24,004 nucleotides of DNA from Bdellovibrio sp. (lineage in GTDB: Bacteria > Bdellovibrionota > Bdellovibrionia > Bdellovibrionales > Bdellovibrionaceae), in NCBI GenBank assembly GCA_019104905.1, contig JAHRXB010000036.1, forward strand, positions 1 through 24,004, read 5' to 3'. Below are positions 15,814 through 23,651 of this stretch, piece after piece. Each line of letters starts with the position of its first letter. Within the stretch, counting starts at the first letter, position 1. Position numbers and translations under genes: made by a program. A model generated the notes under the pieces. It did not search any database, had not been told where the DNA came from, and worked only from the letters and a program-made list of their open reading frames with translations.

Positions 15814-16815
15814 TTGTCTAAAAAAGACTTCTACTCTATTTTAGGTGTTGCAAGATCAGCCTCTCCAGAGGAAATAAAAAAAGCGTATCGCAAGCTAGCG
15901 ATGCAATATCATCCTGACAAAAATCCTGGAGACAAAAAGGCCGAGGAAAAGTTCAAAGAGATCAGCGAAGCTTACGACACCCTCAGCGATACCAAGAAAC
16001 GTGAAATGTACGACCAATTCGGCCATGCTGGCGCCCAAGGATTCGGCGGCGCCGGAGGTCCCTTTGGGGGCGCTGGAGGCGGCTTTGGCGGTTTCGGGGG
16101 CGCAGGACGTTCACAAGCCGGTGGAGACCCTTTCCAAGATATCTTTGGCGATGTCTTTGGTGATATCTTCGGTGCAGGACGAGGCCCTGGCGCTGGCGGT
16201 CCTCGCGCTCGTCGACAACAAACTAAGGGCACAGATCTTCGTTACACTCTCAATATTTCATTTGAAGACTCTGCTCTTGGTTGCGAAAAAGTGATCAGCT
16301 TTATGCGCCAGCGTGGCAACAAAGAGGAGTCCGCAAAACTCTCTGTCAACGTGCCTGCAGGCGTAAAGGAAGGTCAACGACTTAAGTTGGCGGGCGAGGG
16401 CGACGCTGCGCCCGGTGGCGGAACTCCCGGGGATCTTTACGTGATCGTCAACATTCAAGATCATCCCCTTTTTAAGCGCAGTGAAAATGATGTCACTTTG
16501 GATCTACCAATCATTTATACAGACGCCATTTTAGGAACAAACATTGAGGTTCCCACTTTAACAGGGAAAGCGATGATTCGTATTCCACCGGGAACTCACT
16601 CTGGCCAGACCTTCCGCCTGAAGGGAAAGGGTTTCCCTAAGATAGGTGGATTCGGATCTGGAGACATGTTGGTGCGAATTCTTGTCGATACTCCTCCCCA
16701 TCTTTCCGCGCGACAAAAAGAACTAATTGAAGAATTGTCCAAGGGCGCGGAAACAACTCCCTTAGTAAAGTCTTTCCAGGAAAAAGTGTCTCAGCTTATG
16801 AGGAACAGAAAATGA
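15814..16815 (+). CDS. dnaJ: DnaJ-type co-chaperone lacking the zinc-finger domain (class II, CbpA-like)
   Basis: A protein of 333 residues. The J-domain occupies 1-70 ([25 protein letters not shown]) with the HPD motif at 33-35, which stimulates DnaK ATPase. A glycine/phenylalanine-rich linker covers about 72-135 with many GGF/GGA repeats and [15 protein letters not shown]. Two beta-sandwich substrate domains follow ([60 protein letters not shown]). The CxxCxGxG zinc repeats of classical DnaJ are absent, so this is a class II J-protein. The start must be TTG at 15814: an in-frame TGA stands immediately before it and no ATG occurs before the J-domain. Its stop overlaps the next start (ATGA). 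Confidence 0.92.
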   Translation: MSKKDFYSILGVARSASPEEIKKAYRKLAMQYHPDKNPGDKKAEEKFKEISEAYDTLSDTKKREMYDQFGHAGAQGFGGAGGPFGGAGGGFGGFGGAGRSQAGGDPFQDIFGDVFGDIFGAGRGPGAGGPRARRQQTKGTDLRYTLNISFEDSALGCEKVISFMRQRGNKEESAKLSVNVPAGVKEGQRLKLAGEGDAAPGGGTPGDLYVIVNIQDHPLFKRSENDVTLDLPIIYTDAILGTNIEVPTLTGKAMIRIPPGTHSGQTFRLKGKGFPKIGGFGSGDMLVRILVDTPPHLSARQKELIEELSKGAETTPLVKSFQEKVSQLMRNRK

Positions 16816-18473
16816 CCCCACGATTTACTCTTTTACTTGGGGCCTGCCTTTTGGCCTCGTGCACGACCGTCGCAACAAAGAAGCGCGCCGCCTTCAAGCA
16901 ACCCTATAAGCCACCAACGGCCGCTGCAGAAAAAAAACCCAAAGCCCTCGCGGGCATGAGCGCAGGAAAAGCTCCTGAACCGGTGAAGAGCGAGTCAAAA
17001 GCTCAGGACGCCATGGGGTACCTTAAGTCTTTAGTAGACAAGTCTGTCCAGGCGCCGAACAAGCAAGAGCAAGACTCTAACCGTCTTCACGCCATTGATA
17101 TCGTCGAAAACAAGCTCAATGAAGAACAACTTGAGGACGTCGCAGACAATTCTGATTTTGGTTTCTTGCGCGGCCACGCGATGTTTAGATTGGGAGAAAA
17201 TGCTCTTGAACACAAAGACACCTCGGCTGCGAAAAAATATTTTTCAGGAGTTATAGATTATCTGCCCGGAAGTGATCTTGCGGTTCGAGCTCAAGAAATC
17301 GTTCAACAACTTGAAGCCGCGAAGAACGTTCAAACTCAAACAGTCGGTGTTGTTCTACCTTTGAGTGGAAAAAACGCTCCCGTGGGTCAGCGCGCTTTGC
17401 GCGGCCTTGAAATGGGTTTGGGCCTTCACATTCCCGGTTCAGGATTTAAGTTGGCCGTCATGGACAGTGAGGGGAATCCCGACTCTGCCCGCCGAGGCGT
17501 CGAGCGTCTTGTTAAAGAAGATAACGTGATTGCGATCGTGGGCAGCCTGTTAAGCAAAACAGCGCCTGCCGTAGCCGCAAAGTCTGATGAACTGGGTGTC
17601 CCGACCATTGCCCTCTCGCAAAGATCCGGTTTGACGGAAATTGGGCCGACAGTTTTTAGAAACTCCCTGACAAGTGGGATGCAAGTCCGCGCCTTGGTTC
17701 GCACCGCCATGGAAGACTTGGGTATGAAGAAGTTTGCTATTCTTTATCCCAACGATCTTTATGGGGTTGAGTTCACAAATATTTTCTGGGACGAAGTTTT
17801 AGCTCGAGGCGGGCAAATTACAGCGGTGCAAACGTATTCAACAAAAGAAACAGATTTCAGGCTTGTCATTCAGCGACTCGTCGGAACGTATTTTGGAGAA
17901 GCTCGCCAAGACGAGTTTTCGGTACGACTGAAAGAGCTTCAACATGCTGATAAAAAAAGATCGGTCCGCCAATCCAACTTAGAAACAGTTCTTCCTCCCA
18001 TTGCTGATTTTGATGCCGTCTTTATTCCTGACAGCGCAAAGGCCATGGGGCAAATCTCTGCCATGCTTTCCTACAATGACGTTCGCAACGTGAAGTTGAT
18101 GGGAACAAATCTGTGGAACACCAAGGATGTCGCTCGCAGAGCTGGGAATTTTTCTAATAATCTTCTTTTTGTGGATAGCGTTTCTCCCACCACCCACAAC
18201 AAGGCTCGTTTTGTGACTGAGTATAAAGCTCTTTACAATGAAGAGCCCTCCCTCATTGAGATTCAGGCTTACGATGCGGGCCTTATTTTGCGTCAATTGA
18301 TCGCCTCAGGGGCCAGTTCTCGCGAAGACCTCACCAAGCGCCTGACTGAACTTAAACACTTCCCTGGAGCCCTGGGCTCTGTCTCCATGAGCTCTGAACG
18401 GGAGATTGAGCGCCCCGTGACCCCCCTAACTATTGAAAAAGGCGAAGTTATTCCCCTTAATGTCACCAAATAG
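16812..18473 (+). CDS. Lipoprotein with type 1 periplasmic-binding fold, LpoA-like
   Basis: A protein of 553 residues. The signal peptide [16 protein letters not shown] ends in the lipobox LASC with Cys17. A Lys/Pro/Ala-rich linker (20-65) is followed by a helical TPR-like part (about 88-172, with [25 protein letters not shown]). A periplasmic-binding type 1 domain follows from about 176 ([82 protein letters not shown]). This is the architecture of LpoA, the outer-membrane activator of penicillin-binding protein 1A. Branched-chain amino-acid-binding proteins share the second domain only. The ATG overlaps the dnaJ stop by 4 nt, so the two are co-translated. Its role in peptidoglycan synthesis is inferred from architecture, not shown. 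Confidence 0.86.
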   Translation: MTPRFTLLLGACLLASCTTVATKKRAAFKQPYKPPTAAAEKKPKALAGMSAGKAPEPVKSESKAQDAMGYLKSLVDKSVQAPNKQEQDSNRLHAIDIVENKLNEEQLEDVADNSDFGFLRGHAMFRLGENALEHKDTSAAKKYFSGVIDYLPGSDLAVRAQEIVQQLEAAKNVQTQTVGVVLPLSGKNAPVGQRALRGLEMGLGLHIPGSGFKLAVMDSEGNPDSARRGVERLVKEDNVIAIVGSLLSKTAPAVAAKSDELGVPTIALSQRSGLTEIGPTVFRNSLTSGMQVRALVRTAMEDLGMKKFAILYPNDLYGVEFTNIFWDEVLARGGQITAVQTYSTKETDFRLVIQRLVGTYFGEARQDEFSVRLKELQHADKKRSVRQSNLETVLPPIADFDAVFIPDSAKAMGQISAMLSYNDVRNVKLMGTNLWNTKDVARRAGNFSNNLLFVDSVSPTTHNKARFVTEYKALYNEEPSLIEIQAYDAGLILRQLIASGASSREDLTKRLTELKHFPGALGSVSMSSEREIERPVTPLTIEKGEVIPLNVTK

Positions 18474-18504
18474 AGTCCATAAGAATATTTTATGACGATT
18501 TTTT

Positions 18505-18581
18505 AACCCCCTTTTTGGGATGCCCCGTCTAAGAATCACCTGCGGCGAAGACGCTGCAAAATTCTAAAGAAGGGGGTTGTT
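18505..18581 (+). promoter_or_regulatory. Structured leader that can hide the ribosome site of the first DksA-like gene
   Basis: AACCCCCTTTTT (18505-18516) can pair with AAAGAAGGGGGTT (18567-18578, one G-U) over 12 positions, five of them consecutive G-C. Nested inside are AGAAT/ATTCT (18532-18536 with 18561-18565) and TGCGGCG/CGCTGCA (18541-18547 with 18552-18558, loop AAGA). The outer right arm contains AAGGGGG, the Shine-Dalgarno sequence, 5 nt before the ATG at 18582, so this fold would block translation. No T-run follows, so it is not a terminator. Competing reading: the left arm and the CGTC at 18526-18529 could instead be the -35 and -10 of an ECF-sigma-like promoter. Confidence 0.5.
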
Positions 18582-18953
18582 ATGACGAATCGTATTTCTG
18601 AAAACTTAGTGATGGAGTGCAGAAAGAAACTTCTTATTGCAAAGCAGGACGTTTTAAACCGCTTCAGAACAGCCCAGCGTGAACTTGTCCACGCCGAAAA
18701 AGGTGGTGACGAGGCCGATCAATCTGTCGCTCACATCGAGGAACACTCTTTTTTAGTTTCCCAGGAGCGCATGAGAAATCAACTGGTCGAGATCGAGATG
18801 GCCCTGGCCCGTATCGAACAGGGCACCTTCGGTGTTTGCGAGGAGACCGAAGAAATGATTGAAGCCGATCGCCTTTTGGCAATTCCTTGGACACGCCTCA
18901 GTATCGAAGGTGCAGAACTTCGAGAAGCAGTCAGTCGTAGATTTGCGCGCTAA
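18582..18953 (+). CDS. DksA/TraR-family protein with a degenerate zinc finger
   Basis: A 123-residue protein with the layout of DksA: an N-terminal coiled coil (about 5-80), a tip with DEAD (Asp43 and Asp46, the DxxD pair that acts in the RNA-polymerase secondary channel), then the globular end LARIEQGTFGVCEETEEMIEADRLLAIPWTRLSIEG. In intact relatives this last part holds two CxxC pairs. Here only Cys86 remains; the other three are Thr89, Ser107 and Gly110, so zinc cannot be bound in the normal way. Zinc-independent DksA paralogues are known in other bacteria, so the protein may still bind RNA polymerase and respond to stress or ppGpp. The strong AAGGGGG ribosome site lies in a sequestering stem. 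A second, intact paralogue follows 138 nt later. Confidence 0.88.
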   Translation: MTNRISENLVMECRKKLLIAKQDVLNRFRTAQRELVHAEKGGDEADQSVAHIEEHSFLVSQERMRNQLVEIEMALARIEQGTFGVCEETEEMIEADRLLAIPWTRLSIEGAELREAVSRRFAR

Positions 18954-18986
18954 CGCTCGAGAGTCGCCACAATGGCGCGAGTCATG

Positions 18987-19021
18987 GCGCTGCTTACTAA
19001 AGCATCACGCAGCGCTTTTTT
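18987..19021 (+). terminator. Rho-independent terminator between the two DksA-like genes, possibly conditional
   Basis: GCGCTGC (18987-18993) and GCAGCGC (19009-19015) are perfect 7-bp arms with a 15-nt loop, followed at once by six T (19016-19021). The loop allows a rival hairpin, TGCTT (18991-18995) with AAGCA (19000-19004), that uses part of the left arm. A micro-ORF of 19 codons (18972-19031) runs through the whole structure. These features suggest attenuation, but a plain terminator is the simpler view. Confidence 0.75.
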
Positions 19022-19038
19022 GATGACATGAATCCATT

Positions 19039-19091
19039 CCCCCGTAATAAGGAATCCGACTTCGGCCAGGATCATCATATCGGGGGGTGAG
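19039..19091 (+). promoter_or_regulatory. Leader that can hide the ribosome site of the second DksA-like gene
   Basis: CCCCCG (19039-19044) can pair with CGGGGG (19081-19086), extended by a T38-G87 wobble, enclosing about 36 nt that contain a weaker ATCC/GGAT pair (19054-19057 with 19069-19072). The right arm is the G-run that forms the Shine-Dalgarno region of the gene starting at 19092. The stem is shorter than that of the first gene and could be chance. Confidence 0.35.
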
Positions 19092-19463
19092 ATGAACGTA
19101 ACCGAACTTTCGGAAACCGAGTTAAAAAATTTGAAGGATTCTTTGCTCTTCCAAAAGAGCTCGATCCTTAATAAGACACACGAGTTCAAAGCGGAACAAT
19201 CCAGCATTTCATCCGTTGCAGATGAGGCTGAAGTAGCGTCACTTGATATCTCGAACAACATCTCCATTCATTTGCATGAAAGAGACCGCACGGCTCTTTA
19301 CGCCATCGAAAAAGCGTTGGGTAAGATTGCTGATGGGACTTATGGTCAGTGTGAGTCCTGTGGTGAAACCATTGGGGCACGCCGACTTCAGGCCAGACCT
19401 TTCACAGCCCTTTGTATTGAATGTATGGAAGAACAAGAGAACCATTCTAATCTTTTCCAATAA
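19092..19463 (+). CDS. DksA/TraR-family zinc-finger transcription factor
   Basis: A 123-residue protein with a long N-terminal coiled coil (TELSETELKNLKDSLLFQKSSIL to about residue 80) and a complete four-cysteine zinc finger: GTYGQCESCGETIGARRLQARPF and ALCIECME, with Cys87, Cys90, Cys108 and Cys111. The tip region is ADEAEVAS (Asp44, Glu47) rather than the strict DxxD of E. coli DksA, so effects on RNA polymerase may differ. Members bind in the RNA-polymerase secondary channel and adjust initiation, often with ppGpp. It lies on the same strand as the zinc-less paralogue, separated by a terminator, and ends before another terminator ahead of lon. It is too short for full-length DksA (about 150 residues) and closer to the shorter general stress/TraR-like type. 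Confidence 0.9.
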   Translation: MNVTELSETELKNLKDSLLFQKSSILNKTHEFKAEQSSISSVADEAEVASLDISNNISIHLHERDRTALYAIEKALGKIADGTYGQCESCGETIGARRLQARPFTALCIECMEEQENHSNLFQ

Positions 19464-19478
19464 AATCTGATTTATTTC

Positions 19479-19519
19479 ATTGGATGAAGTCCGCTGACAT
19501 GGATGTCAGTCCAATTTTT
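19479..19519 (+). terminator. Rho-independent terminator after the second DksA-like gene
   Basis: CTGACAT (19494-19500) and ATGTCAG (19503-19509) are perfect arms about GG. An outer ATTGGA (19479-19484) pairs with TCCAAT (19510-19515) across a bulge, and five T follow (19515-19519). It lies 16 nt after the stop and upstream of lon. Confidence 0.7.
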
Positions 19520-19604
19520 CAAATTTGATTCAAGCTCCCACTGTCTCACGCCGAGAAGACTCATACTAGAAAACATAAATTCCCGCATTACGCGGAGGAG
19601 CGGT

Positions 19605-22010
19605 ATGAGTTTTGACGACAAAGTCCTAGAAATCCCACAGACCCTGCCCATGTTACCTGTGAGAGACATCGTAGTTTTCCCCTACATGATCATTCCCTTG
19701 TTTGTAGGTCGCGATGCTTCTATCCGTTCTGTTGAAGAGGCCTTGGCGAAGAATCGTTTGATCTTTTTGGCTTCTCAAAAAGATATCACCGAAGAAAATC
19801 CTTCTCCTGATAACATCTACACAGTAGGAACTGTGGCGATGATTATGAGAATGAGAAAACTTTCTGATGGTCGCGTAAAAATCCTTATTCAAGGGGTTGC
19901 AAAGGGTCGCGTGAAAAACTTCACGAAGACAGCTCCCTCTTTTGAAGTGGCTGTTGAAAAGATCGAAGAAGCTCCAACACAAAAAACTGTTGTAGAAAAT
20001 GAGGCTTTGATCAGAACAGCGAAAGAACACATCGAGCGCATCATTGCCCTCGGCCGTCCCCTTTCGCCAGATATTCTTTTGGTTTTGGATGATGTCTCTG
20101 ACCCAGGTCGCGTTGCAGATCTTATTGCCTCCAATCTTGGCGTTAAAGTTCAAGACGCTCAAAAAGTTCTTGAGACTTCTGATGCCACAGAAAGACTTAA
20201 ACTTGTAAACGAAATCTTGGCGGCAGAGCTTGAAGTGATGCAGAGCCAACAAAAAACTCGTGGTGGCGCCAAGGAAGACATGTCCAAGTCGCAACGTGAG
20301 TACTTCTTGCGCGAGCAAATGAAGGCTATAAAGAATGAGCTTGGAGAAGGCGACTCCAAATCTGAAGAAATGGATGAGCTTCGCGAAAAGCTGATGAATG
20401 CTGGAATGCCTCCTCAAGTCGAAACAGAAGCCTTAAAACAATTAGGCCGCCTAGAAAGAATGCACCCAGATGCTTCTGAAGCCACAATGGTTCGCACCTA
20501 CCTTGACTGGATGGCAGACCTTCCTTGGAGTAAAAAGTCTGAAGATCATATTGATCTTAAACGTTCCAAGGAAATCTTGGACGAAGACCACTATGAACTT
20601 GAAAAAGCAAAAGATCGTATCATGGAGTTCTTGGCTGTTAGAAAACTTAAGCCAAACTTAAAAGGTCCAATCCTTTGTTTCGGTGGCCCTCCAGGGGTTG
20701 GTAAAACATCTCTTGGAAAATCCATCGCCAGAGCCATGGGCCGTGAATACTTCCGCATCGCCTTGGGCGGCGTGAAGGATGAAGCTGAAATCCGTGGTCA
20801 CAGAAGAACTTATGTTGGCGCAATGCCCGGTAAAATTATCCAGGCCCTTCGCCAGGCGAAGACAAACAACCCTGTTATCGTTCTTGATGAAGTTGATAAA
20901 TTGGGTTCTGACTTCCGCGGCGACCCTTCAGCGGCAATGCTAGAAGTGTTGGATCCAGAACAAAACTCAACTTTCCGTGACAACTATTTGAATGTCGATT
21001 TCGATCTTTCAAATGTGTTGTTCATCGCCACTGCCAACGTGTTGGAAAATATTCCACCCGCATTGCGCGATCGTATGGAAATTCTGAACATTCCTGGCTA
21101 CACAGAGAATGACAAACTTTTGATCACTAAAAAGCATTTGATCAGAAGACAAATGGAAGCCAATGGCATCACTGACGCCAACATCCGATTTACTGATGAA
21201 GGTATCAAGTACTTGATCGCGGGCTACACTCGCGAAGCAGGTCTTCGTAACCTAGAGCGTGAAGTGGGTTCTGTGTGCCGTAAAGTAGCTAAAATGGTTG
21301 TTATGGATGAAGCCCAATTTGTGGAAATCAACGCAACAACTGTTCCCGAGCTTTTAGGCCCTCCAAGATTCCAACGCGATGACAAGATCGCTGACTCTCA
21401 GGTGGGAGTGGTTCAAGGTCTTGCGTGGACACAGGCCGGTGGTGAGGTTCTTACTATCGAAGCTTTGAAAATGAAGGGAAAAGGACATCTTGCTTTGACC
21501 GGCCAACTTGGCGACGTCATGAAAGAGTCTGCTCACGCAGCGATGTCTTATGCTCGCGCTCATCAAGAAGAGCTTGGCATCCCCGAAGACTTCTTTGAGA
21601 AATACGATGTTCACGTTCACTTGCCTGCGGGAGCGATTCCTAAAGATGGACCTTCTGCTGGTATCACTCTCACAACAGCTCTTGTGAGTTTGATGACGGG
21701 AACCCCTGTTCGTCACGATATTGCGATGACAGGTGAGGTGACCCTACAGGGTCGCGTTCTTCCGGTCGGTGGAATTCGTGAAAAATGTTTAGCCGCTTTG
21801 AATCTTGGAATTACAAACATCATCATCCCGCTGGCTTGCCAAAAGGATCTTGCTGATATTCCAAAGATTTTTAAAGACAAAATCAATTTCATCTTGGCTG
21901 AAAATCTTGATGAAGTATTTGCGGTGGCTTTCGATAAGAGCGCCAAAGCTCAAGAGAAAAAGCCAACACTTAAGAAAGATCCAAAAAAATCAAAGAGCTT
22001 GGCTGCTTAA
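19605..22010 (+). CDS. lon: ATP-dependent protease Lon (LonA)
   Basis: Cytoplasmic AAA+ serine protease degrading misfolded and regulatory proteins. Read from the ATG at 19605 with GGAGGAG 4-6 nt upstream, giving 801 residues, close to other LonA proteins; an earlier in-frame ATG at 19503 overlaps a terminator and is rejected. Domains in order: LAN substrate domain (LPMLPVRDIVVFPYMIIPLFVGR, about 14-215), coiled coil (REYFLREQMKAIKNELGEGD), AAA+ module with Walker A GPPGVGKTS (361-369), Walker B IVLDEVDK (425-432) and an arginine-finger region (PALRDRME), and the protease domain with Ser684 in PKDGPSAG and Lys727 in GGIREKCLAA. The tail is lysine-rich. It follows chaperone and DksA genes, so the region is a stress-response neighbourhood. 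No clear heat-shock promoter is visible. Confidence 0.97.
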   Translation: MSFDDKVLEIPQTLPMLPVRDIVVFPYMIIPLFVGRDASIRSVEEALAKNRLIFLASQKDITEENPSPDNIYTVGTVAMIMRMRKLSDGRVKILIQGVAKGRVKNFTKTAPSFEVAVEKIEEAPTQKTVVENEALIRTAKEHIERIIALGRPLSPDILLVLDDVSDPGRVADLIASNLGVKVQDAQKVLETSDATERLKLVNEILAAELEVMQSQQKTRGGAKEDMSKSQREYFLREQMKAIKNELGEGDSKSEEMDELREKLMNAGMPPQVETEALKQLGRLERMHPDASEATMVRTYLDWMADLPWSKKSEDHIDLKRSKEILDEDHYELEKAKDRIMEFLAVRKLKPNLKGPILCFGGPPGVGKTSLGKSIARAMGREYFRIALGGVKDEAEIRGHRRTYVGAMPGKIIQALRQAKTNNPVIVLDEVDKLGSDFRGDPSAAMLEVLDPEQNSTFRDNYLNVDFDLSNVLFIATANVLENIPPALRDRMEILNIPGYTENDKLLITKKHLIRRQMEANGITDANIRFTDEGIKYLIAGYTREAGLRNLEREVGSVCRKVAKMVVMDEAQFVEINATTVPELLGPPRFQRDDKIADSQVGVVQGLAWTQAGGEVLTIEALKMKGKGHLALTGQLGDVMKESAHAAMSYARAHQEELGIPEDFFEKYDVHVHLPAGAIPKDGPSAGITLTTALVSLMTGTPVRHDIAMTGEVTLQGRVLPVGGIREKCLAALNLGITNIIIPLACQKDLADIPKIFKDKINFILAENLDEVFAVAFDKSAKAQEKKPTLKKDPKKSKSLAA

Positions 22011-22050
22011 TTACGAGTAGTTCAAGCCCATCGCCCCTCCCGAAACGATG

Positions 22051-22087
22051 AAGAAGAAGGACTGAGCAATCAGTCCTTCTTCTTTTT
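22051..22087 (+). terminator. Strong rho-independent terminator of lon
   Basis: Perfect 15-bp arms, AAGAAGAAGGACTGA (22051-22065) and TCAGTCCTTCTTCTT (22070-22084), enclose the tetraloop GCAA and are followed by a T-run to 22087. It lies about 40 nt after the lon stop. Confidence 0.96.
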
Positions 22088-22268
22088 CAAATCCGAGAAA
22101 ACTCAAAAAAACACATGGGATCCAAAACTCGTTTTGTTTATTTGTCCGCTAAGGATCCACTCTACTTCGTTTAGAAATATTAAATCTCTCCAGCCTCGGC
22201 CCAATTTTCCTTCCTGGCCTTCTTTTCCCACCTTCACTAACGCTACGATAGATGAGTGGGGTTCAATA

Positions 22269-23648
22269 ATGCGCGTTCTTGATCTTGGGGTCATTTCTAA
22301 TAACGAAAGATTTCGCCGTCGGGCTGAACTTGTAGCGCGTTTTTTTGATTTTGAATTTCGTCTTTTTAATAACGACGAAGATTTTTTTTCAAATTCAGGC
22401 GACTACAAAGGCATTAGCTGTGTTGTTCTGGATTGCAGTGAGTTGACCAAGCCCAACGAAGTGGCTGGTCAAGTCCAAGTGGCCAAACAAGCGGCTCCCG
22501 AAAGTTATATTCTCACGGTCGTCAGCTCTAAGCTGTCTCCCGAGGATGCGCGAATTGTGAAGACCTCCGGGGCGTCCTTAGTGATTATGGAGAACGAGTA
22601 TTTTTCTTCCAGCAAACCCGAGTTCATTCTTTCTCAGGTCATTCGCTCAACATATTTTCCCATTAAAGCCTTGGATCTGGTTCAAGGAACAGGGGTTTCG
22701 TTTCCCATCTTTCATCTTCTCTCTGTCAACAAACGCTTTTTAAAAATCGCAAAGCCAGGATACAAAGTTGGAAAAGACTTTCTGGAAAAATATGCCGACG
22801 TCGGCGACCTCTACCTTCAAAGAAGTGACCTGCCCGCGTGGGTTCAGTACACAAACCTTCATTCAACGGAGGGAGCTGAAAGTCACTTACGCAAGTGTCG
22901 TCTTCGATTCTTGCAATTAAATCAGTCTTTCTTAAACCTGATCCTTTTGATCACGGATCAAAGCTCGGCGGCTTCATTTGCTCAAGGGCGCGAGCTGTTT
23001 GAGATCTGCGAAGGTTTTGCCGCTGACTTGCTGGATTCCATGGCGGATCTTCCAGATCCTTGGAGCGTGATCAGCAATTCAGCGATTGGAGATTTCGGAT
23101 CCGTGGAGCGCGCGCCGGCGATTGCCGCCTATGCGGGCATCTTAAGCTCTCAAGCACGAATGGGAAATCCAAAAGAAGTGATGATCGGAGCCCTGCTTGC
23201 GGATGTTGGCTTTTTGGATCTCAGTCCTTCAACGACCGAGAAGGTTCGTCAAAATCGATTGAATGACCTCAACGCTGAAGAAAAGATGGAATATCAGAAG
23301 CACCCCATCTACAGCTTAAATCAATGTCTTTCAAGAAAACTACCCCTCAGCGAAGACATCAAAGAGATCATCATCCAAAGCCATGAACGTATGGATCAAA
23401 AGGGTTTTCCCCACCATGTACGCTCCGATAAACTCAATGAAGCCGGAATGTTGGTAAGACTTTGCTGGGATTTGGATATGCGCTGTCAGGTTCGCATGGG
23501 CGAAAAGCGGGTCGATATTAGAGAGGTGAAACAAAAACTCTCGGAATCGGCCACCAATGACACCGGAAATTACTCGTTTATTTTTTTAAACAAGATTCTC
23601 AAGCTTCTTAATAAGCCAGAAAATAACGGCGAAGTGATAGTCGTTTAA
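22269..23648 (+). CDS. Pseudo-receiver plus degenerate HD-GYP-domain protein
   Basis: Read from the ATG at 22269 (459 residues), with a GTGGGG ribosome site about 6 nt upstream; the frame runs open to 22134 but without a good start. Residues about 1-130 look like a receiver-type alpha/beta fold (MRVLDLGVISNNERFRRRAEL; CVVLDCSEL; LVIMENEYF). Residues about 140-250 are a helical linker. The C-terminal part (about 275-450) follows the HD-GYP order but is altered: ALLADVGFLDL where active enzymes have LLHDIGK, KHPIYSL kept (His345), SHERMDQKGFP for HHERxDGxGYP. The catalytic His of the HD pair and the Tyr of GYP are lost, so it probably binds c-di-GMP or a partner instead of cleaving it. Bdellovibrio is known to carry unconventional HD-GYP proteins. 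It converges on the next gene with 3 nt between stops. Confidence 0.82.
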   Translation: MRVLDLGVISNNERFRRRAELVARFFDFEFRLFNNDEDFFSNSGDYKGISCVVLDCSELTKPNEVAGQVQVAKQAAPESYILTVVSSKLSPEDARIVKTSGASLVIMENEYFSSSKPEFILSQVIRSTYFPIKALDLVQGTGVSFPIFHLLSVNKRFLKIAKPGYKVGKDFLEKYADVGDLYLQRSDLPAWVQYTNLHSTEGAESHLRKCRLRFLQLNQSFLNLILLITDQSSAASFAQGRELFEICEGFAADLLDSMADLPDPWSVISNSAIGDFGSVERAPAIAAYAGILSSQARMGNPKEVMIGALLADVGFLDLSPSTTEKVRQNRLNDLNAEEKMEYQKHPIYSLNQCLSRKLPLSEDIKEIIIQSHERMDQKGFPHHVRSDKLNEAGMLVRLCWDLDMRCQVRMGEKRVDIREVKQKLSESATNDTGNYSFIFLNKILKLLNKPENNGEVIVV

Positions 23649-23651
23649 AAT

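Noticed and set aside
19503..19604. Earlier in-frame ATG for lon
   Set aside because: It lies within the terminator of the preceding gene; the ATG at 19605 has GGAGGAG and fits the family N-terminus.
19653..20417. 254-codon open frame on the minus strand opposite lon
   Set aside because: Antisense shadow of the Lon N-terminal domain; composition (Ser, Phe, His, Cys rich) and lack of start signals argue against coding.
22134..22268. Longer N-terminus for the HD-GYP-like protein from a TTG at 22134
   Set aside because: No ribosome site; the extra 45 residues are Pro/Phe/Ser-rich and unlike the receiver-type start, which begins at the ATG at 22269 behind GTGGGG.
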